Shown here one piece after another: positions 36,606 through 49,276 of a stretch of DNA of 64,000 nt (positions are counted from its first letter, which is position 1; every line of letters begins with the position of its first letter). The translations under genes were made by a program, and so were the position numbers. This DNA is from Phocoena phocoena (Eukaryota; Chordata; Mammalia; Artiodactyla; Phocoenidae), in contig NC_089226.1 of the NCBI RefSeq assembly GCF_963924675.1, forward strand, positions 41,309,124 through 41,373,123. The letters run 5' to 3'. The notes under the pieces are model-generated. The model saw only the letters and a list, made by a program, of their open reading frames with translations. It searched no databases and was not told the DNA's origin.

Positions 36606-36738
36606 GAAAATAGCAGGGCTTGAAACTTAAGAGAATAAATCATAAGAGTTCTTTAAAAAAAAAAGAAAATAGCAGGGCTTGAAACTTAAGAGAATAAATC
36701 ATAAGAGTTCTTAAAAAAAATGAAAATAGCAGGGCTTT
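36606..36738 (+). repeat. Tandem repeat, 57-59 bp unit, about 2.3 copies
   Basis: GAAAATAGCAGGGCTT starts at 36606, 36665 and 36722. The first two units are almost identical over their whole length, each ending in AGAGTTCTT and an A run. The third stops after about 17 bases. Confidence 0.93.
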
Positions 36739-36884
36739 GGGGAAGAAAAAAACATATTAAATCACTGATTTATGCAGCTTAGAGGTAATAATTTCTAAGG
36801 TGTTAAGGAAAGACATAGAATACATGATACTTAAGAGCACACAGGCTGACATCAGAATTGAATCCTTCTCAAAACATCTTCTGG

Positions 36885-36998
36885 AATATATATATTTATA
36901 TATGTATAACTGAACCACTTTGCTGTACACCTGAAACTAACATAACATTGTAAATCAACTATATTTCAATAAATTTTTTTTTAATTTTAAAGATAAAA
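36885..36998 (+). mobile_element. L1 3' UTR tail fragment
   Basis: Short L1 terminus: CTGTACACCTGAAACTAACA, TTGTAAATCAACTATATTTC, then AATAAA and a T/A-rich end. Strongly 5'-truncated. Confidence 0.75.
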
Positions 36999-37050
36999 TA
37001 AAATTTTCATCTCTGTCAGAAGAATTGATGAACCTATTAAAAGCTATTAA

Positions 37051-37260
37051 GGGCTTCCCCGGTGGCGCAGTGGTTGGGAGTCCACCTGCCGATGCAGGGG
37101 ACATGGGTTTGTGCCCTGGTCTGAGAAGATCCCACATGGCGCGGAGCGGCTGGGCCCGTGAGCCATGGCCGCTGAGCCTGCGCGTCCGGAGCCTGTGCTC
37201 TGCAACGGGAGAGGCCACAACAGTGAGAGGCCCGCGAACCGCAAAAAAAAAAAAAAAAAA
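37051..37260 (+). mobile_element. CHR SINE
   Basis: Starts GGGCTTCCCCGGTGGCGCAG and ends in an 18-base A tail. The flanking direct repeat AGCTATTAA is at 37042-37050 and 37262-37270. Confidence 0.94.
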
Positions 37261-37339
37261 GAGCTATTAAAATATAAAAAAAAAAAGAAACCCCACAACA
37301 TCTTCTGGTAGAAATGACTAGAGAATAGAAAAGAGCATT

Positions 37340-37480
37340 GAACTGAGGTGTCAGGGTACCCTCCTTTTAGATCCAGCTCTGCCACTAACGAAGTCATCTT
37401 GGGTAAGTCTCTTTATCTCTGAGCCCCAGTTCCCTCCCCAGAAAAAGAAGGGTTTTGACTGGATTTAGTCTCAGGTCCTT
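37340..37480 (+). mobile_element. MIR-like fragment
   Basis: AGATCCAGCTCTGCCACTAA, GGTAAGTCTCTTTATCTCTG and GAGCCCCAGTTCCCT in MIR order. Confidence 0.6.
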
Positions 37481-37814
37481 CCCAGCATAACACCCCAAGA
37501 TCTATAAGGACTATGATTCACAGAAGGAGTAGGGCTAGTGCCCTAGGGAGAATCCATGAACCCAGGAGAAGAGCAGCAAAGAGCAGCCAACAGCTGTTAC
37601 GTCATCACTCACCCTGCCCATGTCATGGCAGCCGTGTTCTCAGCTTGGCTGAGCCGCTTCTCCTGGAGGCAAGGCCCTGTTTTGATTGCCCCTGACCCAC
37701 TTGAGCCCTTCTTCCCTCTCGGTAAAGCCTGTGAAAGGATAATGGCTATGGTGGAGAATTCTTAAGGATTCGTGGGTAGAATTCAGGAGGTCCATGAACT
37801 TGCACTAAGTTCTC

Positions 37815-38705
37815 TATTGCTCCATGCCAAACTACCCCAGAACTTAGCAGCATGAAACAACAAATATTTAGTACCTCATCGTTTCTGTGGGGCAGGAATG
37901 GCTCAGCTGGCTGTCTGTGGCTCCTGGTTTCTCATGAGGCTTCAGTCAAGCTGTTGGGCAGGGCTGCAGTTTCATCTGAAGGTTCCAGTGGAGGCGGACG
38001 TGGGGTCCACTTTCAAGCTCACTCATGCAATCGTTGGTGGTCCCCAGTCCCTTGTCATGTGGGCCCCTCACAGGGCTGCCTCACCATATCCTAGCTCTCT
38101 TCCCCAGAGTGAGCGATGCAAGAGAGAGTCAGAGGGACTGCTTTTCCCAGAATTGTGTCCCCCACCAAATCTGAATGTTGAAGAGCTAACCCCTAATGTG
38201 ACTGTATTTAGAGATAGGGCTTTTAGGAGATATTATGGTTCAAGAGGTCATAAGGGTGGGGTCCTAACCCAACAAGATTGGTGGCCTATAAGAAGAGGAA
38301 GGCAGAGAGAGCTCTTTCCCTCTCTGTGCACACCAAGGAAAGGTCATGTGAGCGCCCAGTGAGAAGGCAGCCACCTGTGAGCCAGGAACTGACCATGCTG
38401 GCGCGCTGAGCTGACATCCAGCCTCCAGAACTGAGAACATTAGTTTCTGCTGTTTAAGCCCCACAGTCTATGGTATTTTGTTATGGCAGCCCAAGCAGAC
38501 TAATACAGAGAGCATGCCCAAGAGGGAAGTCACAGTCTTTCTGTAAGCTAATCTCAGAAGTGATATCAGCCATCACTTCTACCATATTCTATTCATTAGA
38601 AGTGAGTCAGGAGTCAGTACATCCAGCGGACTCTCAAGGAAAGAGATAGGAAGACCAAGAGGTAGGGGGTGGTCATTGGGGGCCATCTTAGAAGCTGCCT
38701 ACCAC
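37815..38705 (+). repeat. Older interspersed repeat split by the MaLR LTR
   Basis: The left arm (about 37815-38137) has CTACCCCAGAACTTAGCAGC and TTTCTGTGGGGCAGGAATGG. The right arm (about 38508-38705) has TCTAATCTCAGAAGTGATAT-like text and GGGGGCCATCTTAGAAGCTG. Both are familiar from a common mammalian repeat whose family name I cannot assign securely. Confidence 0.55.
38138..38507 (+). mobile_element. MaLR (MLT1-type) solo LTR
   Basis: Contains AGAATTGTGTCCCCCACCAA, ATAAGAAGAGGAAGGCAGAG, CCAGCCTCCAGAACTGAGAA, and ends GTTATGGCAGCCCAAGCAGA CTAATACA. These are MLT1-family LTR landmarks. It lies inside an older interspersed repeat that continues on both sides. Confidence 0.75.
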
Positions 38706-39119
38706 CGAGGGAAAAATTTACATCTTTATTTTCATTAACCTCTAACTGGATTTAGCACAACGTTCAATGGTAAATGTTGGCAACCGATCACTGTAGTATG
38801 GGCAGCAGCTGTGCTTTTGTAACCAACAGAAATCACAACTATTTTCATAATTTATAGTTGTGGGACATACCCACCCTGCTTACCACTACTCCAAAATATA
38901 AAAGTTATGAGATCTACTGTGCTAGATCTTATTTAATGTATTAAGGCAGAAATTCATATTACTGTATAACAAGTTTAAAAAATATTTGGACCCCATTTCT
39001 TCTGTAACTTTTTGTGTTTTATTTTATGAACTGTAAAACATTATCCTGAGACATGATCTGTAGGTGTCACCAAACTGTTAAAGTACTGGTGGCACAAAAA
39101 GTTTAGGAATTCCTAAGCA

Positions 39120-39240
39120 AGTTGCTCTCCAAGTGCGGTCCTAGGACAGCAGCATTAATATCCCCTGGGAATTAGTCCAATTTCCAACAAGCTCTCAGGT
39201 GATACTCTTGGTCCAGGGACCACTTTTTGAAAACCACTGC
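39120..39240 (+). mobile_element. MER5-like hAT fragment
   Basis: CCCCTGGGAATTAGTCCAAT, AACAAGCTCTCAGGTGATAC and TTTTTGAAAACCACTG resemble MER5. Short. Confidence 0.5.
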
Positions 39241-40261
39241 CCTTGACTAAAATATAACTATTGATATCTATTAACCAAGCCTCCTTTGGTGCCACTAACT
39301 AGTTTCTCTTTCAGGGCAAGTTAACCCTTCAGAGTTTATTCATATGTTAAATAGAACAATAACAAAAATATCTGCCAACCTGCAGAAGTTGTGTGAGAAG
39401 AGGAAATAATATATCTGCAGTACTTGGCACGGTGCCTGGTATGTAGTAGAAGCTCACAAAGTAAGTGTTATTAGTCGTATTATGATTTTTGTCATTTAAA
39501 ATTCTTACCAAGCCCCAGTCTTGCCTTTCGGGGCTTAAGAGTAGGAGAGAAGAGATATGCAAGCAGTTCCATGTAAGGAAAATCTTGAGATGCTGCTGGA
39601 GATTAGAGCAGGATATCCAGCTGCAAAGAGGGCAGATGTGGCTCAATGTAGTTCCCTCATTTCTAGTCACTCTTGGGTGAGCCTCTCACTCATCCTTCAA
39701 GGTTGGCAAAGCAAGCACTACACCTGTCCTTCTAACATTATACTGATAAAAGAGGAAACAGTCTGAGGGAGACCAGTTACTAGCCAAAGGTCATGAAGCT
39801 TGCACACAGCACAGGGCACTAATCATCCAGGGCTTTCCACACACCCATGTGGCCTCTTGATCTCTGGTTACTAGGAGATGTGTCCCTGAAGGACATTTAG
39901 GGATTAACCCCATGATATGCAGGGTCCAGAGGAGGCCAGGGGTGCTGGCTCAGCTGAGGTATGAGGCTGCCAAGAAGCTATCTACTTGGGAAGTCCTAAA
40001 AGAGAAAAATGGCAGGCCACCTGCATGCCTCCATTGTGGGATACATGGGTGCCTCCAACTTCCTTCACAGACTCCACAGACTGACACTTCTCTCTGCCCC
40101 ACACAGCTGGGTGCCAAAGGCTATGGAAAAGGAATGCTTCAGAATTTATCTCTTTTGTCAGATGTGACATTTTTCTCTTGCTTTTGGGGCCCAGTGTAAA
40201 GGTAACATATTCAGCTAAGTCCTTCCAAGAGTACATGCTGAATGGATATTTGTTTTCCTCC

Positions 40262-40378
40262 ATGAGACTAGAAGGTGATGATGAAAGATTTAAAATCAAA
40301 CTCCATTACAGGGACCTCTGTGAGACCAGAAGGGTGATGAGGGAATATTTAAAATCTAACACCATCCCAGGAGTTGAA
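40262..40378 (+). repeat. Diverged direct duplication, about 58 bp
   Basis: ATGAGACTAGAAGGTGATGA (40262) and GTGAGACCAGAAGGGTGATG (about 40320) begin two related segments. Both go on to ATTTAAAATC-AAC and CCAT. Similarity is clear but imperfect. Confidence 0.7.
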
Positions 40379-41050
40379 GCTTTGGCCATCATATCTGAAG
40401 GTAAGGGAGAGCTCCAGTAGACAAATGTTTCTGACTCTGACAGACTGGTCTGAATGACCCTCCCTCAGACTTCATCCCAGGACGATGCAGGAAACAGCCA
40501 GCCCAGAGCACTAGACCCACATGCTTTTCTGTCATCCTTCCAGCACTTTGTGGTGCACTTGCCTTAACTCATCTCTTAGCTGTTCTTCCTGAGTCTTTTT
40601 TCACGGCTCAACAAGTGGCAGCCACACAAGCCTAGGAATGTGTCAGAAGAGGCAAGAAACAACTGGAGAGATCCATTTAAAGTGGTTTGGTCAGAAAGAT
40701 CTCTATTTAATAACCCTCAGTGGTTATTTTCGTGAACACTCCTCTCAGGTAAATAATTTCCTGCTCTTTCATGAGGAGCTACATGCTCAGAGCAAATGAG
40801 GCTCTGAGATACTGGGCCAGCCCTTTATTCTAACAAGATCCATTCTCTGGAAAACCAAGTTCAGTCCAGCTTCTGCCCCATGAGAGCACGCTTGGAGTCA
40901 TGATGCCATCTATCTCCCTCGTGAAATATGCAGAAAATGAATCTCCAAATGGACTGCAAGCTTACATTACTACAGTGAATGACAGTGCAAAATTAAGGAC
41001 GCTGAGGACTGCTGGAAAACAAACACTTGGGTAAAAATGGAAAAGTTCTG

Positions 41051-41146
41051 GGAATTCCCTGGTGGTCCAGAGGTTGGGACTCTGCACTTCCTGATTGGGG
41101 AGCTAGGATCCCACAGGCTACGCGACGCAGTCAGAAAAAAAAAAAA
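41051..41146 (+). mobile_element. CHR-2-like SINE, short
   Basis: Body GGAATTCCCTGGTGGTCCAG with an A tail of about 12, flanked by the perfect 12-bp repeat GGAAAAGTTCTG (41039-41050 and 41147-41158). Confidence 0.9.
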
Positions 41147-42155
41147 GGAAAAGTTCTGTCAAGAGATACGTGTTCTCTGTTTCTTTCTTGTTCTCTCTGT
41201 TAATATGAGGATCTAACTATTAACTTTAGAGGGAAAAGCACCATTCTGGAAGACTCTGAGAGAGAACTTCTCATCTTTTCTATTTATGTAATTCACTCTA
41301 CTGGTTGGGTCTGTTCATTTCTATAACCCAGCACCTACAGAGCCCTCAGTGGGTGAGGAATTTCTCTTCCCCACTTCTTTGTGACTCCCTCTCATGTTGC
41401 CTTTGGCCCCTGAAACTAGCTCCCTTCTCTCACCTCAGAGCGCCCAGCCCAGCTGCCCCCATGTTAGTCTCCTCTTACCACATGGAGATGTCTGAGGGTG
41501 GATGTGTGCCTCCTAACTGGGTTATCCTCAGCATCTCCCTCTTAGTTTCTTCCTTTGAGTGTCAGTTGTTTTTTTTTCTTTTTGCCCCTCTCCTTCCTTT
41601 GATTTCTAAGGTCAAGTGGTCTCTCCAAATTGCTGAGGCTCACCCTCCCTACTCATATGAGTAATGCTAACCTCTCCAGTCTCTTTGGGACCTGCTGGGG
41701 CAGTTGTCCTTTCCTGCTTTCATCATTGTGGCAGAGACAACGAGTGCTCACCAAATACCCCATGGCCTCTCCTAAATTCCCCAGCCTCTTCTGACTACTT
41801 CTGGGCAAGGGAAAGTGACAGAGTGATCTGGGTCTCTCCCAGGCTGAGTTAGCTAAGAGCCTGTGTGCCTCCTTCATCCCTCTCCTCTCCTGCTGCAGTG
41901 ACCTTGAGCACCAAAGGTCAAGAAGATCCTGTTGACAGGATGGAGGGACCGATCTCCACGTCACTGAATGGACTCATGCTAACCTGCACTTCGGGGCAAG
42001 AATTAAACTTTGGCTGGACTAAGCCACTGAGATTTTTAAAAAGTTACCTCAGTCTCGTCAAGCCTATCTTGGCTAATACAACCCTCATCTCTTTCTTTCT
42101 CTTTTGCTACTGGATCGTTCCCCTCTTCTTGACCCAAGTTCAAGCCCCCACCCTT

Positions 42156-45100
42156 TTTTTTTAAAACATCTTTATTGGAGTATAATTGCTTTACAATGGT
42201 GTGTTAGTTTCTGCTATATAACAGAGTGAATCAGCTATACGTATACATATATCCCCGTATCTCTTGCCTCTTGCGTCTCCCTCCCTCCCACCCTCCCTAT
42301 CTCACCCCTCTAGGTGGTCACAAATCACCAAGCTGATCTCCCTGTGCTATGCGGCTGCTTCCCCCTAGCTATCTATTTTACATTTGGTAGTGTATGTATG
42401 TCCATGCCACTCTCTCACTTCGTCCCAGCTTACCCTTCCCCCTTCCCATGTCCTCAAGTCTATTCTCTAGTAGGTCTGCATCTTTATTCCCATCTTGCCC
42501 TTAGGTTCTTCATGAAGATTTTTTTTTTTTTAGATTCTATATATATTGTGTTAACATATGGTATTTGTTTTTCTCTTTCTGACTTACTTCACTCTGTATG
42601 ACAGTCTCTAGGTCCATCCACCTCACTACAAATAATTCAATTTAGTTCCTTTTTATGGCTGAGTAATATTCCATTGTATATATGTGCCACATGTTCCTTA
42701 TCCATTCATCTGTCAATGGACACTTAGGTTGCTTCTATGTCCTGGCTATTGTAAATAGAGCTGCAATGAACATTGTGGTACATGACTCTTTTTGAATTGT
42801 GGTTTTCTCAGGGTATATGCCCAGTAGTGGGATTGCTGGGTCATATGGTAGTTCTATTTTTAGTTTTTTAAGGAACGTCCATACTGTTCTACATAGTGGC
42901 TGTATCAAATGACATTCCCACCCACAGTGCAAGAGGGTTCCCTTTTCTCCACACACTCTCCAGCATTTATTGTTCGTAGATTATTTTGATGATGGCCATT
43001 CTGACCAGTGTGAGGCGATACCTCTTTGTAGTTTTGTTTTGCATTTCTCTGATGATTAGTGATGTTGAGCATCCTTTCATGTGTTTGTTGGCAATCTGTA
43101 TATCTTCTTTGGAGAAATGTCTATTTAGGTCTTCTGCCCATTTTTGTATTGGGCTGTTTTTTTGATATTGAGCTGCATGAGCTGCTTGTATATTTTGGAG
43201 ATTAATCCTTTGTCAGTTGCTTCATTTGCAAATATTTTCTCCCATTCTAGGGGTTGTCTTTTCGTCTTGTTTATGGTTTTCTTTGCTGTGCAAAAGCTAT
43301 TAAGTTTCATTAGGTCCCATTTGTTTATTTTTGTTTTTATGTTCATTTCTCTAGGAATTGGGTCAAAAAGGATCTTGCTGTGTTTTATATTGTAGAGTGT
43401 TTTGCCTATGTTTTCCTCTAAGAGTTTTATAGTGCCTGGCCTTACATTTAGCTCTTTATTCCAATTTGAGTTTATTTTTGTGTTAGGGAGTGTTCTAATT
43501 TCATTCTTTTACATGTAGCTGTCCAGTTTTCCCAACACCAATTATTGAGGAGGCTGTCTTTTCTCCATTGTATATTCTTGCCTCCTTTATCAAAAATAAG
43601 GTGACCATATGAGCATGGTTTTATCTCTGGGATTTCTATCCTGTTCCATTGATCTATATTTCTGTTTTTGTGCCAGTACCATACTGTCTTGATTACTGTA
43701 GCTTTGTAGTATAGTCTGAAGTCAGGGAGCCTGATTCCTCCAGCTCCATTTTTCCTTCTCAAGATAGCTTTGGCTATTGGGGGTCTTTTGTGTTTCCATA
43801 CAAATTGTGAAATTTCTTGTTCTACTTCTTTGAAAAATTCCATTGGTAGTTTGATAGGGATTGCATTGAATCTGTAGATTGCTTTGGGTAGTACAGTCAT
43901 TTTCACAATGTTGATTCTTCCAATCCAAGAACATGGTATATCTCACCATCTGTTTGTATCATCTTTCATTTCTTTCATCAGTGTCTTATTGTTTTCTGAA
44001 TACACGTCTTTTGTCTTCCTAGGTAGGTTTATTCCTAGATATTTTATTCTTTTTGTTGCAATGGTAAATGGGAGTGTTTCCTTAATTTCTCTTTTAGATT
44101 TTTCATCATTAGCGTATAGGAGATTTCTGTGCATTAATTTTGTATCCTGCTACTTTACCAAATTCATTGATTAGCACTAGTAGTTTTCTGGCAGCATCTT
44201 TAGGATTCTCTACGTATAGTATCATGTCCTCTGCAAACACTGACAGCTTTACTTCTTCTCTTCCGATTTGGATTCCTTTTATTTCTTTTTCTTCTCTGAT
44301 GGCTGTGGCTAAAACTTGAAATACTATATTCAATGACAGTGGTGACAGTGGGCAACCTTGTCTTGTTCCTGATCTTAGAGTAAATGGTTTCAGTTTTTCA
44401 CCATTGAGAATGATGTTAGCCCTGGGTTTGTCACATATGGCCTTTATTATGTTGAGGTAAGTTCCCTCTATGCTTACTTTCTGGAGGGTTTTTATCATAA
44501 ATGGGAGTTGAATTTTGTTGAAAGCTTTTTCTGCATCTGTTGCGATGATCATATGGTTTTTGTCCTTCAATTTGCTAATATGGTAAATCACATTGATTGA
44601 TTTGCGTGTATTGAAGAATCCTTTCTGGGATTATTCCTGGGATAAACTGCATTTGATCATGGTGTGTGGTCCTTTAAATGTGCTGTTGGATTCTATTTGC
44701 TAGTATTTTGTTGAGGATATTTGCATCTATGTTCATCAGTGATATTGGCCTGTAGTTTTCTTTTTTTGTGACATCTTTGTCTGGTTTTGGTATCAGGGTG
44801 ATGATGGCCTTGTAGAATGAGTTTGGGAGTGTTCCTCCCTCTGCTATATTTTGGAAGAGTGTGAGAAGGATAGGTGTTAGCTATTCTCTAAATGTTTGAT
44901 ATAATTCGTCTGTGAAGCCATCTGGTCCTGTGCTTGTGTTTGTGGGAACATTTTAAATCTCAGTCTCAATTTCAGTGTTTGTGATTGGTCTGTTTATATT
45001 TTCTATTTCTTCCTGGTTCAGTTTTGGAAGGTTGTGCTTTTCTAAGAACTTGTCAATTTCTTCCAGGTTGTCCATTTTATTGGCATATAGTTGCTTATAG

Positions 45101-48100
45101 TAAACTCTCATGATCCTTTGTATTTCTGCAATATCAGTTGTTACTTCTCCTTTTCCATTTCTAATTCTATTGATTTCAGTCTTCTTTTTTCTAGATGAGT
45201 GTGGCTAATTGTTTACCAATTTTGTTTATCTTCTCAGAGAAGCAGGTTTTAGTTTTATTGATCTTTGCTATTGTTTCCTTCATTCCTTTTTCATTTTTTC
45301 GGATCTGGTCTTTATGATTTCTTTCATCTGCTAACTTTGGTGTCTTTTTGTTCTTCTTTCCCTAATTGCTTTAGGTGTAAGGTTAGGTTGTTTATTTGAG
45401 ATGTTTCTTGTTTCTTGAGGTAGGATTATATTGCTATAAACTTCCTGCTTAGAACTGCTTTTGCTGCATCCCATAGGTTTTGGGTCATTGTGTTTTCATT
45501 GTCATTTGTTTCTAGGAATTTTTTGATTTCCTCAGTTATCTCTTGGCTATTTCGTAGTGTATTGTTTAGCCTCCATGTGTTTGTATTATTTACAGGTTTT
45601 TTCCTCTAATTGATATCTAGTCTCAAAGCATTGTGGTCAGAAAAGATACTTGATATGATTTCAATTTTCTTACATTTACCACACTTGATTTGTGATCCGA
45701 GATATGATCTATCCTGGAGAATGCTCCATGAGTACTCGAGAAGAAAGTGTATTCTGTTGTTTTTGCATGGAATGTCCTATAAATATCAATTAAGTCCATC
45801 TTGTTTAATGTATCATTTAAAGCTTGTGTTTCCCTATTTATTTTCGTTTTGGATGATCTGTCCTTTGGTGAAAGTGGGGTGTTAAAGTCCCCTACTATGA
45901 GTGTATTACTGTCGATTTCTGCTTTTATGGCTGTTAGCATTTGCCTATGTATTGAGGTGCTCCTATGTTGGGTGCATAAATATTTACAATTGTTATATCT
46001 TCTTCTTGGATTGTCCATTGATCATTATGTAGTCTCCTTCTTTGTCTCCTGTAAAAATCTTTGCCTTAAAGTCTGTTTTGTCTGATATGAGAATCGCTAC
46101 TCCAGCTTTCTTTTGATTTCCATATGCATGGAATATCTTTTACATCTCCTCACTTTCAGTCTCTATGTGTCCCTACGTCTGAAGTGGGTCTCTTGTAGAC
46201 AGCGTATATATGGGTCTTGTTTTTGTATCCATTCAGCCAGTCTATGTCTTTTGGTTGGAGCATTTAACCCATTTATATTTAAGGTTATTATCAATATCTA
46301 TGTTCCTATTATCACTTTCTTAATTGTCTTGGGTTTTTTATTGTAGATCTTCTCGTTCTCTTGTGTTTCCTGCCTAGAAAAGTTCCTTTAGCATTTGTTG
46401 CAAAGCTGGTTTGGTGGTGCTGAATTCTGTTAGGTTTTGCTTGTCTGTAAAGGTTTTAATTTCTCTGTGGAATCTGAATGAGATCCTTGCTGGGTAGAGT
46501 AATCTTGGTTGTAGGCTTTCATCACTTTAAATATGTCCTGCCACTCCCTTCTGGCTTGCAGAGTTTCTGCTGAGAGATCAGCTGTGAACCTTATGGGGAT
46601 CCCCTTGTATGTTATTTTTCCCTTGCTGCTTTTAATATTTGTTCTTTGTATTTAACTTTTGATAGTTTGATTAATATGTGTCTTGGTATGTTTCACCTTG
46701 AATTTACCCTGTATGGGACTCTCAGCATTTTCTCAACTTGATTGACTATTTGCTTTCCCATATTAGGGAAGTTTTTGACTATAATATCTTCAAATATTTT
46801 CTCAGTCGCTTTCTTTTTCTCTTCTTCTGGGACCCCTATAATTCAAATGTTGGTGTGTTTCATGTTGTCCCAGAGGTCTTTGAGACTTCCTCAATTCTCT
46901 TCATTCTTTTTTCTTTTTTCTGCTCTGCAGTAGTTATTTCCACTATTTGGCTTCCAGGTCATTTCTCCATTTTTTCTGCCTCAGTTATCCTGCTATTGAT
47001 CCCTTCTAGAAAATTTTAAATTTCATTTATTGTGTTATTCACCATTGTTTGTTTGCTCTTTAGTTCTTCTAGGTCCTTTTTAAAGGTTTCTTGTATTTTC
47101 TCCATTCTATTTCCAAGATTTTGGATCATCTTTAGTATCATTACTCTGAATTCTTTTTCATGTAGACTGCCTATTTCCTCTTCATTTGTTTGGTTTGGTG
47201 GGTTTTTACTTTACTACTTCATCTTCTGTGTGTTTCTCTGTATTCTCATTTTGCTTAACTTACTGTGTTTGGGGTCTCCTTTTCACAGGCTGCAGGTTCG
47301 TAGTTCCCATTGTTTTTGATGTCTTCCCCCAGTGGCTAAGGTTGGTTCAGTGGGTTGTGTAGGCTTCTTGGTGGAGGGTAGTAGTGCCTATTTTCTGGTG
47401 GATGAGGCTGCATATTGTGTTTCTGGTGGGCAGGACCTCGTCCAGTGGTGTATTTTGGGGTGTCTGTCACCTTATTATGATTTTAGGCAACCTCTCTGCT
47501 AATGGGTGGGGTTGTGTTCCTGTCTTGCTAGTTGTTTGGCATGGGGTGTCCAGCACTGTAGCTTGCTCATGGTTGAGTGGAGCTGGGTCTTAGCATTGAG
47601 GTGGAGATCTCTGGGAGAGCTTTCACAGTTTGATATTACGTGGAGCTGGGAGGTCTCTGGTGGACCAATGTCCTGAACTTGGCTCTCCGACCTCAGAAGC
47701 ACAGGCCTGACACCTGGCCAGAGCACCAAGACCCTGTCAGCCACATGGCTCAGAAGAAAAGGGAGGAAAAAAGAAAGAAAGAAAGAAAAGAAAAGAAAGT
47801 AATTAAAATAAAAGAAAATATTAAAAATTAAAAAGTAATAAAAGAAAAGAAAAGAAAGAAAGAAGAGTGCAACCAAATGAAAAAACAAATCCACCAATGA
47901 CAAGTGTTAAAAACTATACTTAAAAAAATAAAAATAAAAGTAAACAGACAGACAGAACCCTAGGACAAATGGTAAAAGCAAAGTTTACAGACAAAATCAC
48001 TTGAGGAAGCATACGCATACATACTCACAGAAAGAGAAAAAGGAAAATATATATATATATATATCTATATATCATTGCTCCCAAGGTCCAGCACCTCAAT

Positions 48101-49276
48101 TTTGGGATGATTCATTGTCTATACAGGTATTCCAGAGATGCAGGGTACATCAAGTTGATTATGCAGATTTAATCTGCTTCTCCTGAGGCTGCTGGGAGAG
48201 ATTTCCCTTTCTCTTCTTTGTTCGCACAGCTCCTGGGGTTCAGGTTTGGATTGGCCCCACCTCTGTGTGTAGGTCTCTTGAGGGTGTCTGTTCTTCGCTC
48301 AGGCAGGACAGGGTTAAAGTAGCAGCCGATTTGGGGGCTCTGGCTCACTCAGGCCAGGGGGAGGGAGGGGTATGGATGAGGGGCGAGCCTGCGGCGGCAG
48401 AGGCCGGCGTGACGTTCCACCAGCCTGAGGCATGCTGTGTGTTCTCCCGGGGAAGTTGTCCCTGGATCCTGGGACCCTGGCAGTGGCGGGCTGCACAGGC
48501 TCCTGGGAGGGCAGGTGTGGATAGTGACCTGTGCGTGCACACAGGCTTCTTGGTGGCTGCAGCAGCAGCCTTAGCATTTCATGCCCCTCTCTTGTGTCCG
48601 CCCTGGTAGCCATGGCTTGCGCCTGTCTCTGGAGCTCGTTTAGGTGGTCCTCTGAATCCCCTCTCCTCAGGCACCCCAAAACAATGGTCTCTTGCCTCTT
48701 CCGCAGTTCCAGACCTTTTCCCAGACTCCCTCCTGGCTAGCTGTGGCACACTAGCCCCCTTCAGGCTGTGTTTATGCAGCCAACCCCATTTGTCTCCCTG
48801 GGATCTGACCTCTGAAGCCCAAGCCTCAGCTCCCAGCCCCCACCCGTCCCAGCGGGTGAGCAGACAAGCCTCTCGGGCTGGTGAGTGCTGGTCGGCACCG
48901 ATCCCCTGTGCAGGAATCTCTCCACTTTGCTCTCTGCATCCCTGTTGCTGTGCTCTCCTCCGTGGCTCCGAAGCTTCCCTCCTGTCACCCCCCATCTCCA
49001 CCAGTGAAGGGGCTTCCTAGTGTGTGGAAATCATTCCTCCTTCACAGCTCCCTCCCACTGGTGCAGGTCCTGTCCCTATTCTTTTGTCTGTTTTTTCTTT
49101 TGCCCTACCCAGGTACGTGGGGAGTTTCTTGCCTTTTGTGAGGTCTGAGGTCTTCTGCCAGCGTTCAGTAGGTGTTCTGTAGGAGTTGTTCTACATGTAG
49201 ATGTATTTCTGATGTATTTGTGGGAAGGAAGGTGATCGCCTCGCCTTACTCTTCCGACATCTTGAAGGTCTCTGAA
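42156..49276 (-). mobile_element. Near full-length L1 retrotransposon, disabled
   Basis: Reverse orientation. The 3' end (poly-T then AAAACATCTTTATTGGAG) is at the left. The right end carries an L1-type 5' start (in minus sense, CTTCAAGATGTCGGAAGAGT). At 7.1 kb it is close to full length for this family. A 14-bp target duplication flanks it: AAGCCCCCACCCTT (42142-42155) and AAGCCCCAACCCTT (49277-49290), one mismatch. ORF2 is recognisable but split by frameshifts and stops, and ORF1 (about 46400-47900) is equally broken. The 5' region around 48200-49000 is GC-rich; 47755-47870 is a GA-rich simple-sequence patch. Not active. Confidence 0.93.
43472..46018 (-). pseudogene. L1 ORF2 remnants (endonuclease, RT, C-terminus)
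   Basis: Three open fragments remain. 45623-46018 keeps the late endonuclease motifs (VGDFNTPLS, FSRIDHI). 44109-44591 keeps reverse transcriptase motifs ([20 protein letters not shown], then FAEDMILY, where the canonical motif has two adjacent aspartates). 43472-43906 keeps the [14 protein letters not shown] region and a tryptophan-rich part of the C-terminal segment. The first catalytic Asp is replaced by Glu and the frames do not connect, so no working protein is encoded. Confidence 0.85.

Noticed and set aside
36606..36738. Possible CRISPR-like direct repeats
   Set aside because: Only 2.3 copies of a 57-59 bp unit with no unique spacers, in a mammalian intron; a simple tandem duplication.
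43125..47319. Numerous plus-strand frames rich in Phe, Leu and Ile
   Set aside because: Antisense of the decayed L1 ORF1/ORF2; no independent gene.
48265..49020. GC-rich block with several overlapping frames, resembling a CpG-rich gene start
   Set aside because: It is the 5' region of the L1 at 42156-49276, confirmed by the L1-type terminus and the target duplication just beyond it.
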